The notes: a model not told the origin generated them from the letters alone. 64,000 nucleotides of DNA from Diplolepis rosae (GCA_030998225.1 JAPYXD010000170.1:1922001-1986000); one strand, 5' to 3'. Counted from the first letter of the stretch, positions 45,248 to 56,197 are shown. Translations and numbers: made by a program.

Positions 45248-45440
45248 TGTTACGTCAGAAACGTAACACTTCTCTCTTTTAAAAGATCTCCTCGTTTTAT
45301 GTAAGGATCTTCCTATTTCTTATTACATCTTGCTGTATCTTGAGTCGATCTAATCACGAACGCGGTAACGTTGCCTTGATCCCTTCATTGATTCCTTAAG
45401 TTGTTTGTTACTCTAGGTGGTAGAGTCGCGGGACGTGACA
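45248..45440. mobile_element. Probable solo LTR, 193 bp, 4-bp duplication
   Basis: It starts TGTTACG and ends CGTGACA (TG...CA with short inverted ends) and is flanked by GAAT on both sides (45244-45247 and 45441-45444). Four-base duplications and this terminus style are usual for gypsy-type LTRs of insects. No internal coding region is present, as expected for a solo LTR left by recombination. Confidence 0.55.
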
Positions 45441-45825
45441 GAATAATAGAAAAATTAATTTCTTAATTAACGGAATTTTTCTTGATACCTATACTCATTG
45501 CCTTCTAAAAATACAATGTGTGTCACAAAATATACCTGAATTTTGAATACACGGGATAAAATCCAACCCTTTCTCATAGCAGACTTCATGAGATCACCTC
45601 CATAATTAATTAAGCGTATTTTTCTTTGCAAATGAAGTGGCCTTAAAATTAGCATTCGTGATCGCTGAAAAATAGGCCATTTCGAATTTTGACCCCGAAT
45701 TCGTATTCAGCGACCAAAATCACCCCTTAGTACCAATTAACAATTAAATTCATCAAGGAAAACGTACACTGGACATAAATAAGTCCCATCTTATACTAGT
45801 GTGTATGCAAAGTTTAAGTGTATAA
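45441..45825. other. Spacer with a single degenerate CGAATTTTG repeat unit
   Basis: No gene. A CGAATTCGTATTCAGCGACC-like unit at 45700 belongs to the dispersed repeat seen at 42596. Confidence 0.35.
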
Positions 45826-45829
45826 GTCA

Positions 45830-46496
45830 GTTTTTTGCGTGGAAAAGCCGTCAAAGAAACTAACGAAAAGCTTATGAAGTATTATGGGAAGTCTGCTCCA
45901 TCACACGGAATGGTTCACAATTGGTTTACTAAATTTTGTTCTGGACGTAAAGCACGAATCATGCTGAGCGTCCTGGACGATTAAAAGAGGTCACTTCTCA
46001 AGAAATGATTAATAAAATCCATGATATTGTGTTTGGAGATCGACAATTAAAGATGAGTGACATCAGTGAAATTGTGATAATTTCGAATGAACGCGTATTC
46101 TACATTTTGCATAAATGTTTGGGAATCATAAAACTGGCAGCAAAATGGGTGCCGCGTTTACTCACACTCGATCAAAAACGATGCCGTTTGTTTACGTCTC
46201 AGTTATGTTTAGACATGTACTAGCGTAATCCCAGCGAATTTTTGCGATGTTATGTTACTGCTGATGAAACGTCGATTCATTATTACACACTTGAAACGAA
46301 GCAATAGTCAAAAATGCGGATTGAACCTAACGAACGTGCTTCGAAAAAGGCAAAGACGGTTCCAGCAGCCGGTAAGGTCATGGCCACGATTTTTTGGGAT
46401 TTGCTTAGCATAATATTACTCGCTCATCTGTACAAGGGAAAGACTATTACAGGAGAGTATTATGCCTCATTATTAGATCGATTTGACATTATACTG
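45830..46496 (+). pseudogene. mariner transposase relic, 3-prime truncated
   Basis: Plus strand, several frames: KLMKYYGKSAPSHGMVHNWF (first helix-turn-helix), EMINKIHDIVFGDRQLKMSD (second), RCYVTADETSIHYYTLETKQ (first catalytic D), then AGKVMATIFWDLLSIILL and GKTITGEYYASLLDRFDI. Similarity stops at 46496 where the next transposon begins, so the second and third catalytic D are missing. Frameshifts near 45980 and stops near 46222 and 46305 are visible. It is a different mariner subgroup from 14880-15475. Confidence 0.85.
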
Positions 46497-46660
46497 ACAA
46501 GGGTAGTGCGTCAATATTCCCTGAACTTTCTGCACGAAACTTGCAGTACCGAACGTTCGATATGAATAAGTAATAATGCCGGAGTGACAGGACACACTAC
46601 CTCAGTTATTTCAAGAAATTAAGTTTTGAAAATTGAGGTTTTCGCAGGCGCCGAGTGAGT

Positions 46661-46775
46661 AAAAGCCGGTGAGTCCTTCAGCACAGTGAAGCGGTGGCGT
46701 AGTGGTGATGGCTAACGGCTGGCATGCTCGCGGCGCGGGTTCACTTCTTTTTGCCGGTGATTTTTTATTTTTATA
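46661..46775 (+). tRNA. tRNA-like insertion in the left TIR (SINE-like)
   Basis: About 105-115 bp are present in the left arm and absent from the right arm at the matching point (near 49375). Within is an A-box-like TGGCGTAGTGGTGATGGC (46695) and a B-box-like GGGTTCACTTC (46737), at RNA polymerase III spacing. GCCGGTGA occurs near both borders. A full tRNA fold is not obvious, so a tRNA-derived SINE fragment is the better reading. Confidence 0.5.
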
Positions 46776-47062
46776 CATTGTTAATTATTTACAATGTAAT
46801 TAGTATAAATTTTGATCATTTGTAATGAATTTAATTTAAATAACAAATAGTGAAAATTATAAATAATAATTAATGCTGTCAATATATTTTACATTTTATT
46901 TATGCAATAATAAACATTCATTTACATATTTAGGAAATATTACTTTAAAGAATATTCTATCAGGCATATAAAAGGAATTTGAGGCTTCATTGTTATGACC
47001 TAATGAACATTTATTGTTAGTTCTTCGAATAATTGTATAATATCAAGTTTTTAGAAAGATTT

Positions 47063-47740
47063 TTACAAGTTTTCTCTATCAGTTCCTTTACAACCATGAG
47101 GGTGATACTTATCATAAAAGCAAGTAAAACATACATTTTCTCGACACCAGGAACATTTAATAAACGCTGCATTGCAACATGAACAATTTTTCTTCAATAA
47201 AGCAAGTGGAAAGCAAAGTTCATTCAAATTCAAAAATATTGGCTTTACTTCAACCAATTTCGACACGAACCATGCGTATTTCAGCATTGGTTGAAAAGCA
47301 GGTGCGCTGAATTGGTGAAGTAGCTCTTTCAACAAAGCAGGCGCATTTTGAAGTCTTTTAAGAAAGTTTTTAACCTGCCGAGAAAAATAGACATCGCATG
47401 GTTGACACAAAGGTGTGCACTTGGGGGGAATAATTTTTAAGGTACAAGTAGCTTCGCCATAACTGTCTTCAAACAACTCGTCATGCATGGGCGCATCCGT
47501 TTGACCACCCCAAGAGTCAATAATGAATACAAAAGGGGTCGCTTTTACATAATCTTGAATTATTTTTTCCAGAAATTGTTTATATAATTTATAACGGGTG
47601 ACCTCCGCTAAAATGTCAAAAAAATAAAATCTTGAACAATGCGGACCCGAGGATTCGGGATTACCCTCGGTGTCATCGGCGTTACTAAGGCGGCTTCTAA
47701 ACTGAGCGCCTGGCGTCTCCCGACGCCATATTTATAAATC
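47063..47740 (-). pseudogene. DDE transposase, C-terminal half with Cys-rich tail
   Basis: One open frame, minus strand: ADDTEGNPESSGPHCSRFYF, DILAEVTRYKLYKQF, FVFIIDSWGGQTD (catalytic D), IIPPKCTPLCQPCDVYFSRQ (the proline-rich block next to the third catalytic position in pogo/Tc1-type DDE enzymes) and a tail with CSCC, CSWC, CFTCFYDKYHPHGC cysteine/histidine clusters. The tail looks like a small zinc-binding module. From memory, such proteins recur as repeats in aphids and ants. I cannot name the superfamily. The frame ends at a natural stop at 47063. Confidence 0.65.
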
Positions 47741-48131
47741 GATGACCCTGAAAATAAGAACTTAGCATGCAAAAAGAAAGAATGAAAAAAGCGAAGCCAA
47801 GCAGGGGTTCCGGCTAGGGTGATTATGAATTCGGGAGTCTGGATCAGGTAAAGGTTTTGAGGTTAAGGAAGGGTTCCTAACCTAAGAATAGGAGCTCTTG
47901 CGCAAACAAAATAAAATAAATTAAGCAGTAAAAAAAAGGTAGGCTACAATTTATTCAATTATTGGGCAAGGCCCTGGCTCGATATAAATTCAAAAGAGCT
48001 AACAAAAAAATTATTGAAATATCGTGGCCAACAGTGGCGCATGGTTCCAAAAAAAGAGGCAGAGCTCTGAGAGAGCCTGAGAGCCACACAGTTTAAGAGA
48101 ATAAAAATTTATTATGGCCCGGAATAAAGTC
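47741..48131. other. Segment inside the DDE transposon, unassigned
   Basis: No frame continues the transposase here. It holds a CAGCGACC-type repeat echo (47750) and is otherwise unremarkable. Confidence 0.35.
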
Positions 48132-48509
48132 TCAGAGACTTACCGAGGATCTGGCCGCGATCTCGCGCCTAACTTCGTCCAGGTCGAATTCAATTGTGGC
48201 GTCCATTGGATTTATTTTGTTCTCGAGGTTGTTTAACTCTCGTGCGACAACCACAGAATAAAGCTGCGCGCCAAAGGTGTCGCGCAGTTTTATTGCATCA
48301 GCTGGAAAGGCTAGCGCACGCGCATGAAGCTCAGGTTTGCGCGGTCGACTCGTCTTGTAAGGACGACGGCGCCAGGCAACCAATGAGCTGAAGCGTCTAT
48401 CGGTCAGCTTGCCCCATTGGCTTAAAACGTAGAGGGGCGCGTTTAAACTATGTAGAGTTTGTACTGCACAACACAGCAGTTGCGAATAGATAAGGCTAAT
48501 ATACAACAT
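48132..48509 (-). CDS. GC-rich exon-like segment, unknown product
   Basis: Distinctly more GC-rich than its surroundings. On the minus strand, CCAAT-type boxes (CCAATGGGGC, CATTGGTTG) are followed by an ATG near 48211. The short frame MDATIEFDLDEVRREIAARS then runs directly into GTAAGT, a consensus splice donor, at about 48145. It could be the promoter and first exon of a host gene captured by the transposon, a remnant of a real minus-strand gene, or an LTR-element leader. The longer open frame from 48509 shows no family resemblance. Confidence 0.35.
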   Translation of the reverse strand: MLYISLIYSQLLCCAVQTLHSLNAPLYVLSQWGKLTDRRFSSLVAWRRRPYKTSRPRKPELHARALAFPADAIKLRDTFGAQLYSVVVARELNNLENKINPMDATIEFDLDEVRREIAARSSVSL

Positions 48510-48879
48510 ATAATATAATTTCTAATTGTTCCAACTCGTCATGCCCTCTCTATATTAATTATAATAATAATGGTGCAACGGTGTTGGAAACCATGGGTTG
48601 CAGCACTTGGTCGTTTCAGATGCCATGCCTGCTGGGTGATGCCCTCTGTGGCTTGCCTGTGAACCCCTGTGCGTGCGATGGTAACATAGCGATCTCCTTA
48701 GTGGCGTCTTTCAAGCTGGTGTTTTTAAATGAAACAAATAAGAAAAGAAAACGGCCAGAAAAACAATCAAAAATAATAGAATTTTATGAGCAGCTCTCAG
48801 ACTATCCCTGACAATGTTGAGTTTTTAATTAAAAAAGGTGGCTTGGGCTCGATCCTGTCGTTGACGGTCGAGGTAAAAA
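48510..48879. other. Unassigned interior DNA of the DDE transposon
   Basis: A plus-strand frame (48581-48811) with several cysteines has no recognised family. No other feature was seen. Confidence 0.3.
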
Positions 48880-49164
48880 AAGTTAACGTAATCTACCACG
48901 TTACAAATTCTCTTGTTAAGTTACCCGATTTTAGACACGTTACAACAACATTTTTAAACGCGTTTTCTTAAGCTTCGACTTTTTTTTAGAAACAAGAGGG
49001 CCGAACTTGTTGGTGGACTCTTGCATACAGATGAAAACTTTTGGGAGCAGTTTACCAGACGCTGTAATGGAATACTGCGCAGTGTACGAATGCGTCAATT
49101 TGTTCAAATATTTTTTTCTACTAGTACAATAAATGTTTATTAGGTCATAACAATGAAGACTCAA
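48880..49164 (-). pseudogene. DDE transposase, N-terminal catalytic part
   Basis: Minus strand: NKLTHSYTAQYSITASGKLL, PKVFICMQESTNKFGPLVS, then after a frame shift KNVVVTCLKSGNLTREFVTW. These blocks precede the DSWGGQTD domain in this protein type, so they belong to the same gene as 47063-47740. The N-terminal DNA-binding portion is missing because the right TIR begins at about 49110. Confidence 0.55.
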
Positions 49165-49538
49165 ATTCCTTTTATATGCCTGATAGAATATTCTTTAAAG
49201 TAATATTTCCTAAGTATGTAAATGAATGTTTATTATTGCATAAATAAAATGTAAAATATATTGACAGCATTAATTATTATTTATAATTTTTAGTATTTTT
49301 TATTTAAATTAAATTCATTACAAATGATCAAAATTTATACTAATTACATTGTAAATAATTAACAATGTATAAAAACTCACTCGGCGCCTGCGAAAACCTC
49401 AATTTTCAAAACTCAATTTCTTGAAATAACTGAGATAGTGGGTCCTGTCACTCCGGCATTATTACTTATTCATATCGAACTTTCGGTACTGCAAGTTTCG
49501 TGCAGAAAGCTCAGGGAAGATTGACGCACTCCCCTTGT

Positions 49539-49970
49539 GAAGAAAGGAAGGAAGAAAGGAAATAAAAAAATCATAGCCAATAATTAAGCACCTGAGAATT
49601 CATAAAATCAGTTCTATTAATAAGTAAGTGTACTCTTTTCGGCAAATAAAGTGTTCTCAAAATTAGTAGCGATGACCGCCGGAAGATTGGAGGTAGTGAG
49701 ATGACTAAGAAGAAAATAAATAAACCATTTCTAATAATGAAGTACATAAAAATCCATAAAAAGGAATTATAGGGTGTTACTTTTTAGCATCACTGACTGA
49801 GATCAAGAACACTCATAAATGTTTCCTTTTATCTTGGTATGAAGAGTCTTGTTTCCCACTGCCTGATTTGTCCTGCCGGTGCCACGTGAGCCGAGTGATC
49901 GATTGAATTGCTACTTCGAAAATTTCTGTTAACTTAAAACGGCTGACAACTCTAGAAGTAAAATTACACC
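49539..49970. other. Spacer, AT-rich with a GAAGGAAAG tract
   Basis: A purine-rich GAAAGGAAGGAAGAAAGGAA stretch near 49541 is the only notable feature. Confidence 0.35.
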
Positions 49971-49971
49971 G

Positions 49972-50312
49972 GAGCTGAAATATCATAAAATATTCGAAAA
50001 TATCTTGAAATATACTGACGTATGTAAAATATCCTGAAGTATACTGATCTATTATGAAATATCTTAAAATGTCCTGGCATACGTTGAAATATTCTGAAGC
50101 TCTTTAAAATATTCCAAAGTATCTTGAAGTATGTGAAACATCCTGAAGTACACTGCAATACAATCATCTTGGAATACCTTGAAATATTCTGAAGTATGTG
50201 AAGTATCTTAAAGTATGTTAAATATCTCGAATTGTATGAATCATTCTGAAGTACCTTAAAATATTCTGAAGTATATTGAAGTATGTGAAATGTTCTGAAA
50301 TATCTTGTAGTC
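49972..50312. repeat. ~10-bp minisatellite (TATTCTGAAG-type units)
   Basis: Units of 9-11 bases such as TATCTTGAAG, TATTCTGAAG and TATCCTGAAG repeat with variation across ~340 bp. The long minus-strand open frame over it (repeating YFKI- and YF-type residues) results from the repeat and is not a convincing gene. Confidence 0.75.
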
Positions 50313-50569
50313 ACAATTAGGTGCACACTTGATCGGTTGAGTTCTCAACACCTTAATTAACGTAAATGTTACAATAAAATATTAAATTTTTTAGTTGAAA
50401 GTTTTTCCGCTCATAATTAAAAAATAACGATTTTTAAAGAATTTACAAATGATGATTATTACATTTGTGTGAGAAGTTTGATTAATAACAAATTTTATTT
50501 TTTTTTAGTTTTGAAGAGGGTGCTGGAAGAGCACTGAAACTTCGGCGAGTTATTTCTTATGTACAGTAC

Positions 50570-51400
50570 CGGTCAGAATCGTGGGACCACCTGTTTTTCG
50601 ATAATTGCTTAAATTATCCTAATTTGAATTATGTAAGTGAAAAAATTTGTTCTTTTAATTAAATTCAAAGCTATCAAAATTCTTTATAAAATGAGCCCAG
50701 CATGAATTCGTTTTGTTAAATTTTGAAGAAGTTATTGCAGAAATAATCAAGATTTCAACGCTTTCTTAAATTTGAAATAACTTTCGAAATAATCAACATT
50801 TTTTAATGTTCTTGCACTAATTTTTAAGCTGAATTTCTACAAAATCGAACCAAATTTTGTATTGAATTCCCTTAAAATATATATTCATATGATCTTTATT
50901 ATGATTTACCTACAGATGAAATGTTTTCGAAATTTCCCTACTTTTTTGTTACAATTTCAACTCTTTGCATTATGCAAGAAAAAAATTATAAATTTATAAT
51001 GACAATTTACAGCGATTCTGTAGAATCTTAGCTTTAAAATGAGCCTAAGGACATTTATAAATGTTGATTTTTTCGAAAGTTATTTAGAATTTAAGAAAAC
51101 ATTGAAATTTGAATTTTTTTGCAATAACTTCTTCAAAATTTAACGAAACAACTTCATTCTAGACTAATTTTACAGATAATTTTAAAGGCTTTCGCATTGT
51201 TAAGAGTACAAATTTCATAACTCACAGAATTGAATCGTTCACCCTAGGAAATTTTCTTGGTTCAAAATTGGTCGTTTTTTATATTTTGAGAGTTCAAACG
51301 CTTTCGAATTCTCGAAATTTTGATTTATTCTTCAGTTTGGACTTTAAGATGAATGTGAGTTCGTAGTGATACGGGTTTGAATTTAGTTGTGTACTATACT
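50570..51400. mobile_element. Tc1-like end plus imperfect inverted repeat
   Basis: CAGTACCGGTCAGAATCGTG at 50572 resembles a Tc1-type terminal repeat next to TA. Downstream, 50685-50830 pairs imperfectly with 51045-51190 (AACGAATTC/GAATTCGTT-type and CAATAACTTCTTCAAAATTT blocks). The right terminus was not found and no transposase is present. Confidence 0.45.
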
Positions 51401-51938
51401 GCGTTTACATTATATATCACATACACACATACGTACGCGCTTGCTTACAGCTTATTAATATTATGAATTCGCGCAGATACACAGAGAGAGTTTTCAGTAC
51501 AGGGTGATAATGTCAAATATATTCAACTATACTAATACTACGCAGAGACTAAAAATTTGAACTGCCCTTATATACTTACTGGAAAAAAGTATTACAGCTT
51601 GTGAGAAATAATGCAGTATCAATAACTGGGCTGAAGTTTCAGGCGTTTAGTCAGACGAAGTCTGGACTATTTTTTTTCACTAGAAACAATTAAGAAACGT
51701 TAGAAAACACAAAACTAATAGTTTGCAAGACTGTGAACAGTAAAAATTTTGAAATTAGAAAAAAAATGTTTTCTAATTTTTAATTTTCAACGGGCAGAAT
51801 CGTAATTAGACGATAAATTTTCGTATAAAACGAAAAGAGTGTAAAATTTAAGATTGTTATATTCTGATGTAACACATCCAGAGCTACTTAGAAAAAAATA
51901 AAAACTAAGATTATCTAGGGTCGACGGCCTTATATATA
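51401..51938. other. AT-rich spacer without recognised features
   Basis: Nothing beyond short chance frames was seen. It precedes the DD41D hairpin at 51941. Confidence 0.35.
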
Positions 51939-51940
51939 TA

Positions 51941-52838
51941 CAGGGTGTCTAAAAAGTCCCGGGACGGTTGGATATTTCCTCAGGTAAAATATTTCTCAAA
52001 AAAGTGAATGTCATTCCTGAAGTAAATTTCAACGGGGAATTCAATGGTGACCTTCATTTTGACCTTGAAGTTGACCTTCATGGCTTTTTCAAGGTCATCT
52101 TTGTTTTTTTAAATGGAAACCCCTTTTTTCACATCTGAAATCGATAGAGCGAAAAATACTACGTTCAAGTACGTACCCAAGTCATAAGTCAATTGTAACG
52201 TTCAAGGTCAATTAGAGATTATTTGAAATTAACAAAGTTTCCCAAAAGGTCAGTGTAATTCCTGAGGTAAATTTCAACGAGAAATTCATTGGTGAGGTCT
52301 GTATTGATCTTGGTGATGATGTTCAAGGTTTTTTCAAGGTTTTTTCCAAGCAGTTTACGTTTACGTTTAGCATTACCCAGGAACAACGACGTGGATGTAG
52401 TAAATTCTGTTCCCTTTGGGGTGCTTGATTAGCATGAGTCCCTTTGCCTCTCACGTTTCGGGTTGCTCGATTAGCGTGAGTCCCGAAACGTGAGAGGCAT
52501 GGGGACTCACGCTAATCAAGCACCCCAAAGGGAACAGAATTTACTACATCCACGTCGTTGTTCCTGGGTAATGCTAAACGTAAACGTAAACTGCTTGGAA
52601 AAAACCTTGAAAAAACCTTGAACATCATCACCAAGATCAATACAGAGCACACCAATGAATTTCTCGTTGAAATTTACCTCAGGAATTACACTGACCTCTT
52701 GGGAAACTTTGTTAATTTCAAATAATCTCTAATTGACCTTGAACGTTACAATTGACTTATGACTTGGGTACGTACTTGAACGTAGTATTTTTCGCTCTAT
52801 CGATTTCAGATGTGAAAAAAGGGGTTTCCATTTAAAAG
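51941..52838. mobile_element. Transposase-less DD41D hairpin element, right end cut
   Basis: CAGGGTGTCTAAAAAGTCCC at 51941 (after TA) is the same end as at 19419. The left arm runs to about 52475 and then folds back directly into the complementary arm (52476-52838), with GGGACTCACGCTAATCAAGC near the turn. The outer part of the right arm is removed where the 3.36 kb foldback element starts. No transposase is present: it is a pure double-TIR derivative of the intact element. Confidence 0.8.
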
Positions 52839-52841
52839 CGT

Positions 52842-55800
52842 TCAGAAGAACGCTAATTTCAGAGCGTACTCATATCAGCATGCAATGTAGGAAGACAAGA
52901 GTGGTGTATGGTTTCAAAAAAGCGTGAAAGTCGGTAAGGTAGGCAGGTTTCGAGAAAATAAAGAAACAGATGGTACGATGAATATATTTCTTATGAGGTT
53001 ACTAAAGTCAGCTAAAGTATTCAGCGAAAATATTAATTTGAATGCGACGAAGTATTAGTGATGATTTTTCAAAGAGCTCGTTATTGTAAGAAGTAAACCA
53101 GGTGATCTAAGTGCTTAAAATACACATTCCTCAGGGAAGTTAAGCTGAGAACAGATATTTAGGATACCTGGTTTATATTTTAGAGATCCTGTCATTTTGA
53201 AAATTATATTTAGTAGCCCAGGTGCTTGAAAAACATCTTCCTCAGGGAACTTAAGCTCAGAACTGAAAATTAAGATACCTAGTTCATATTTTAGAGATCC
53301 CGTCATTTTGAAAATTATATCTAGTAGCCCAGGTGCTTGAAAAACATCTTCCTCAGGGAACTTAAGCTGAGAACTGAAAATTAAGATATCTAGTACATAT
53401 TTTAGAGATCTCATTATTTTAAAAATTATATTTAGTAGTCCAGGTGCTTAAAAAACATCTTCCTCAGGGAACTTAAGCTGAGAACTGAAATTAAGGATAC
53501 CTGGATTGTATTTTAGAGATCCCGTTATTTTGAAAATTATATCTAGTAGTCCAGGTGCTTAAAAACCATCTTCCTGAGGGAACTTAAGCTGAGAACTGAA
53601 AATTAAGATACCTAGTACATATTTTAGAGATCTCGGCATTTTAAAAATTATATTTAGTAGTCCAAGTGCCTAAAATACATCTTCATCAGGGAACTTAAGC
53701 TGAGAACTGAAATTTATGATACCTAGTATATATTTTAGAGATCTCGACATTTTAAAAATTATATTTAGTAGTCCAGGTGCTTAAAAAACATCTTTCTCAG
53801 GGAACTTAAGCTGAGAACTGAAATTTAAGATATCCGAATGGTATTTCAGTGGTCCAGTCATTCTAAAAATTATATCTAGTAGTCCAAGTGCCTAAAATAC
53901 ATCTTCCTCAGGGAACTTAAGCTGAGAACTGAAATTAAGGATACCTGGATTATATTTTAGAGATCCCGTCATTTTGAAAATTATATCTAGTAGTCCATGT
54001 GCTTAAAAACCATCTTCCTCAGGGAACTTAAGCTGAGAACTGAAAATTAAGATACCTAGTACATATTTTAGAGATCTCGTCATTTTAAAAATTATATTTA
54101 GTAGTCCAGGTGCTTAAAAAACATCTTCCTCAGGGAACTTAAGCTGAGAACTGAAAATTAAGATACCTAGTACATATTTTAGAGATCCGTCATTTTGAAA
54201 ATTATATCTAGTAGTCCAGGTGCTTAAAAAACATCTTCCTCGAGGAAGTTGTGTTGCAAACTGAAACTCATGACATCCTGATAATGGTGTAAATTTCTCG
54301 TTATTCTTATAATTATTCTTGGTAGTCCAGGTATTAAAAGTACATCTTCTTCGAGGAAGATGCTTTACAAACTAAAACTCATGAAACACCGATGGTGTTC
54401 CAAAGGTTTTATATTGCTTATAATTAATCCTGGTAGTCCAGGTATTGAAAATAGATCTTCCTTGAGGAAGGTGTATTTTTAAGACTTGGACTACCAGGAT
54501 TAATTTTAAAAGCGACGAGACCTTTGAAACATCATAAAGGTGCCATGAATTTCAGTTTGCAGCACAACTTCCTCGAGGAAGATCTATTTTCAAGACTTGG
54601 ACTACCAGGATTAATTTTAAAAGCGACGAGACCTTTGAAACATCATCAGGGTGCCATGAGTTTCAGTTTGCAGCACAACTTCCTCGAGGAAGGTGTATTT
54701 TTTAGACTTGGACTACCAGGATTAATTTTAAAAGCGACGAGACCTTTGGAACATCATCAGGGTGTCATGAGTTTCAGTTTGCAACTCAACTTCCTCGAGG
54801 AAGATCTATTTTCAATACCTGGACTACCAGGATTAATTTTAAAAGCGACGAGACCTTTGGAACATCATCAGGGTGTCATGAGTTTCAGTTTGCAACTCAA
54901 CTTCCTCGAGGAAGATCTATTTTCAATACCTGGACTACCAGGATTAATTATAAGCAATATAAATCCTTTTGAACACCATCGGTGTTTCATGAGTTTTAGT
55001 TTGTATAGCATCTTCCTCGAAGAAGATGTACTTTTAATACCTGGACTACCAGGAATAATTATAAGAATAACGAGACATTTACACCATTATCAGGATGTCA
55101 TGAGTTTCAGTTTGCAACACAACTTCCTCGAGGAAGATGTATTTTAAGCACCTGGACTACTAAATATAATTTTTTAAATGACGAGATCTCTAAAATATGT
55201 ACTAGGTATCATAAATTTAAGTTCTCAGCTTAAGTTCCCTGAGGAAGATGTATTTTAGGCACTTGGACCACTAAATATAATTTTTAAAATTACGAGATCT
55301 CTAAAATATGTACTAGGTATCATAAATTTCAGTTCTCAGCTTAAGTTCCCTGAGGAAGATGTATTTTAGGCACTTGGACTACTAGATATAATTTTTAGAA
55401 TGACTGGACCACTGAAATACCATTCGGATATCTTAAATTTCAGTTCTCAGCTTAAGTTCCCTGAGGAAGATGTTTTTTAAGCACCTGGACTACTAAATAT
55501 AATTTTTAAAATGACGAGATCTCTAAAATATGTACTAGGTATCATAAATTTCAGTTCTCGGCTTAAGTTCCCTGAGGAAGATGTATTTTAAGCACCTGGA
55601 CTACTTAATATAATTTTTAAAATGACGAGATCTCTAAAATATGTACTAGGTATCATAAATTTCAGTTCTCGGCTTAAGTTCCCTGAGGAAGATGTATTTT
55701 AGGCACCTGGACTACTAGATATAATTTTTAGAATGACTGGACCACTGAAATACCATTCGGATATGTTAAATTTTAGTTCTCAGCTTAAGTTCCCTGAGTA

Positions 55801-56197
55801 AGATGGTTTTTAAGCACTTGGACTACTAGATATAATTTTCAAAATGACGGGATCTCTATAATATGAACTAGGTATCTTAAATTTCAGTTCTCAGCTTAAC
55901 TTCCCTGAGGTATGTGTATTTTAAGCACTTAGATCACCTGGTTTACTTCTTACAATAACGAGCTCTTTGAAAACTCATCACTAATACTTCTTCGCATTCA
56001 AATTAATATTTTCGCTGAATACTTTAGCTGACTTTAGTAACCTCATAAGAAATATATTCATCGTGCCATCTGTTTCTTTATTTTCTCAAAACCTGCCTAC
56101 CTTACCGACTTTCACGCTTTTTTGAAACCATACACCACTCGTGTCTTCCTACATTGTATGCTGATATGAGTACGCTCTGAAATTAGCGTTCTTCTGA
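52842..56197. mobile_element. Foldback element with satellite arms, 3.36 kb
   Basis: TCAGAAGAACGCTAATTTCA starts the left arm and its complement ends the right arm at 56197. About 250 bp of unique sequence at each end (GTAGGAAGACAAGAGTGGTG and complement) is followed by tandem 111-bp units filling both arms, meeting near 54480-54520. No transposase is present and no target duplication was found. Together with 1095-5206 it is the second FB-type element in the window. Confidence 0.85.
53110..55930. repeat. 111-bp satellite units in two opposed blocks
   Basis: In the right block the TTCCTCGAGG/TTCCCTGAGG landmark recurs at 54570, 54681, 54792, 54903, 55014, 55125, 55236, 55346, 55457, 55568, 55679, 55790 and 55901: spacing of 111 with only one 112/110 pair. 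The left block carries the complement. Units near the centre are of the CTCGAGG type and outer units of the CCTGAGG type on both sides. Because 111 is a multiple of three, frames stay open (54524-55147 plus, 53115-53414 minus), giving 37-residue peptide repeats. I regard these as by-products. Confidence 0.85.

Larger units (their letters stand above)
46497..49538 (-). mobile_element. DDE transposon with long TIRs, 3.04 kb
   Basis: The left end ACAAGGGTAGTGCGTCAATA and the right end (complement ACAAGGGGAGTGCGTCAATC) start arms that pair for over 400 bp (46497-47030 with 49110-49538). The arms include TCCGGCATTATTACTTATTC. A minus-strand transposase is split within (47063-47740 and 48880-49164), with a foreign-looking GC-rich segment between. 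The insertion cut the mariner relic at 46496. I could not define a target duplication. Confidence 0.8.

Noticed and set aside
49964..50326. 120-codon minus-strand frame
   Set aside because: It is a translation of the TATTCTGAAG minisatellite and shows no protein-family features.
54524..55147. 207-codon open frame with 37-residue repeats, plus strand
   Set aside because: It lies entirely in 111-bp satellite units. The unit length is a multiple of three, so frames stay open by construction, and the mirror arm gives unrelated peptides.
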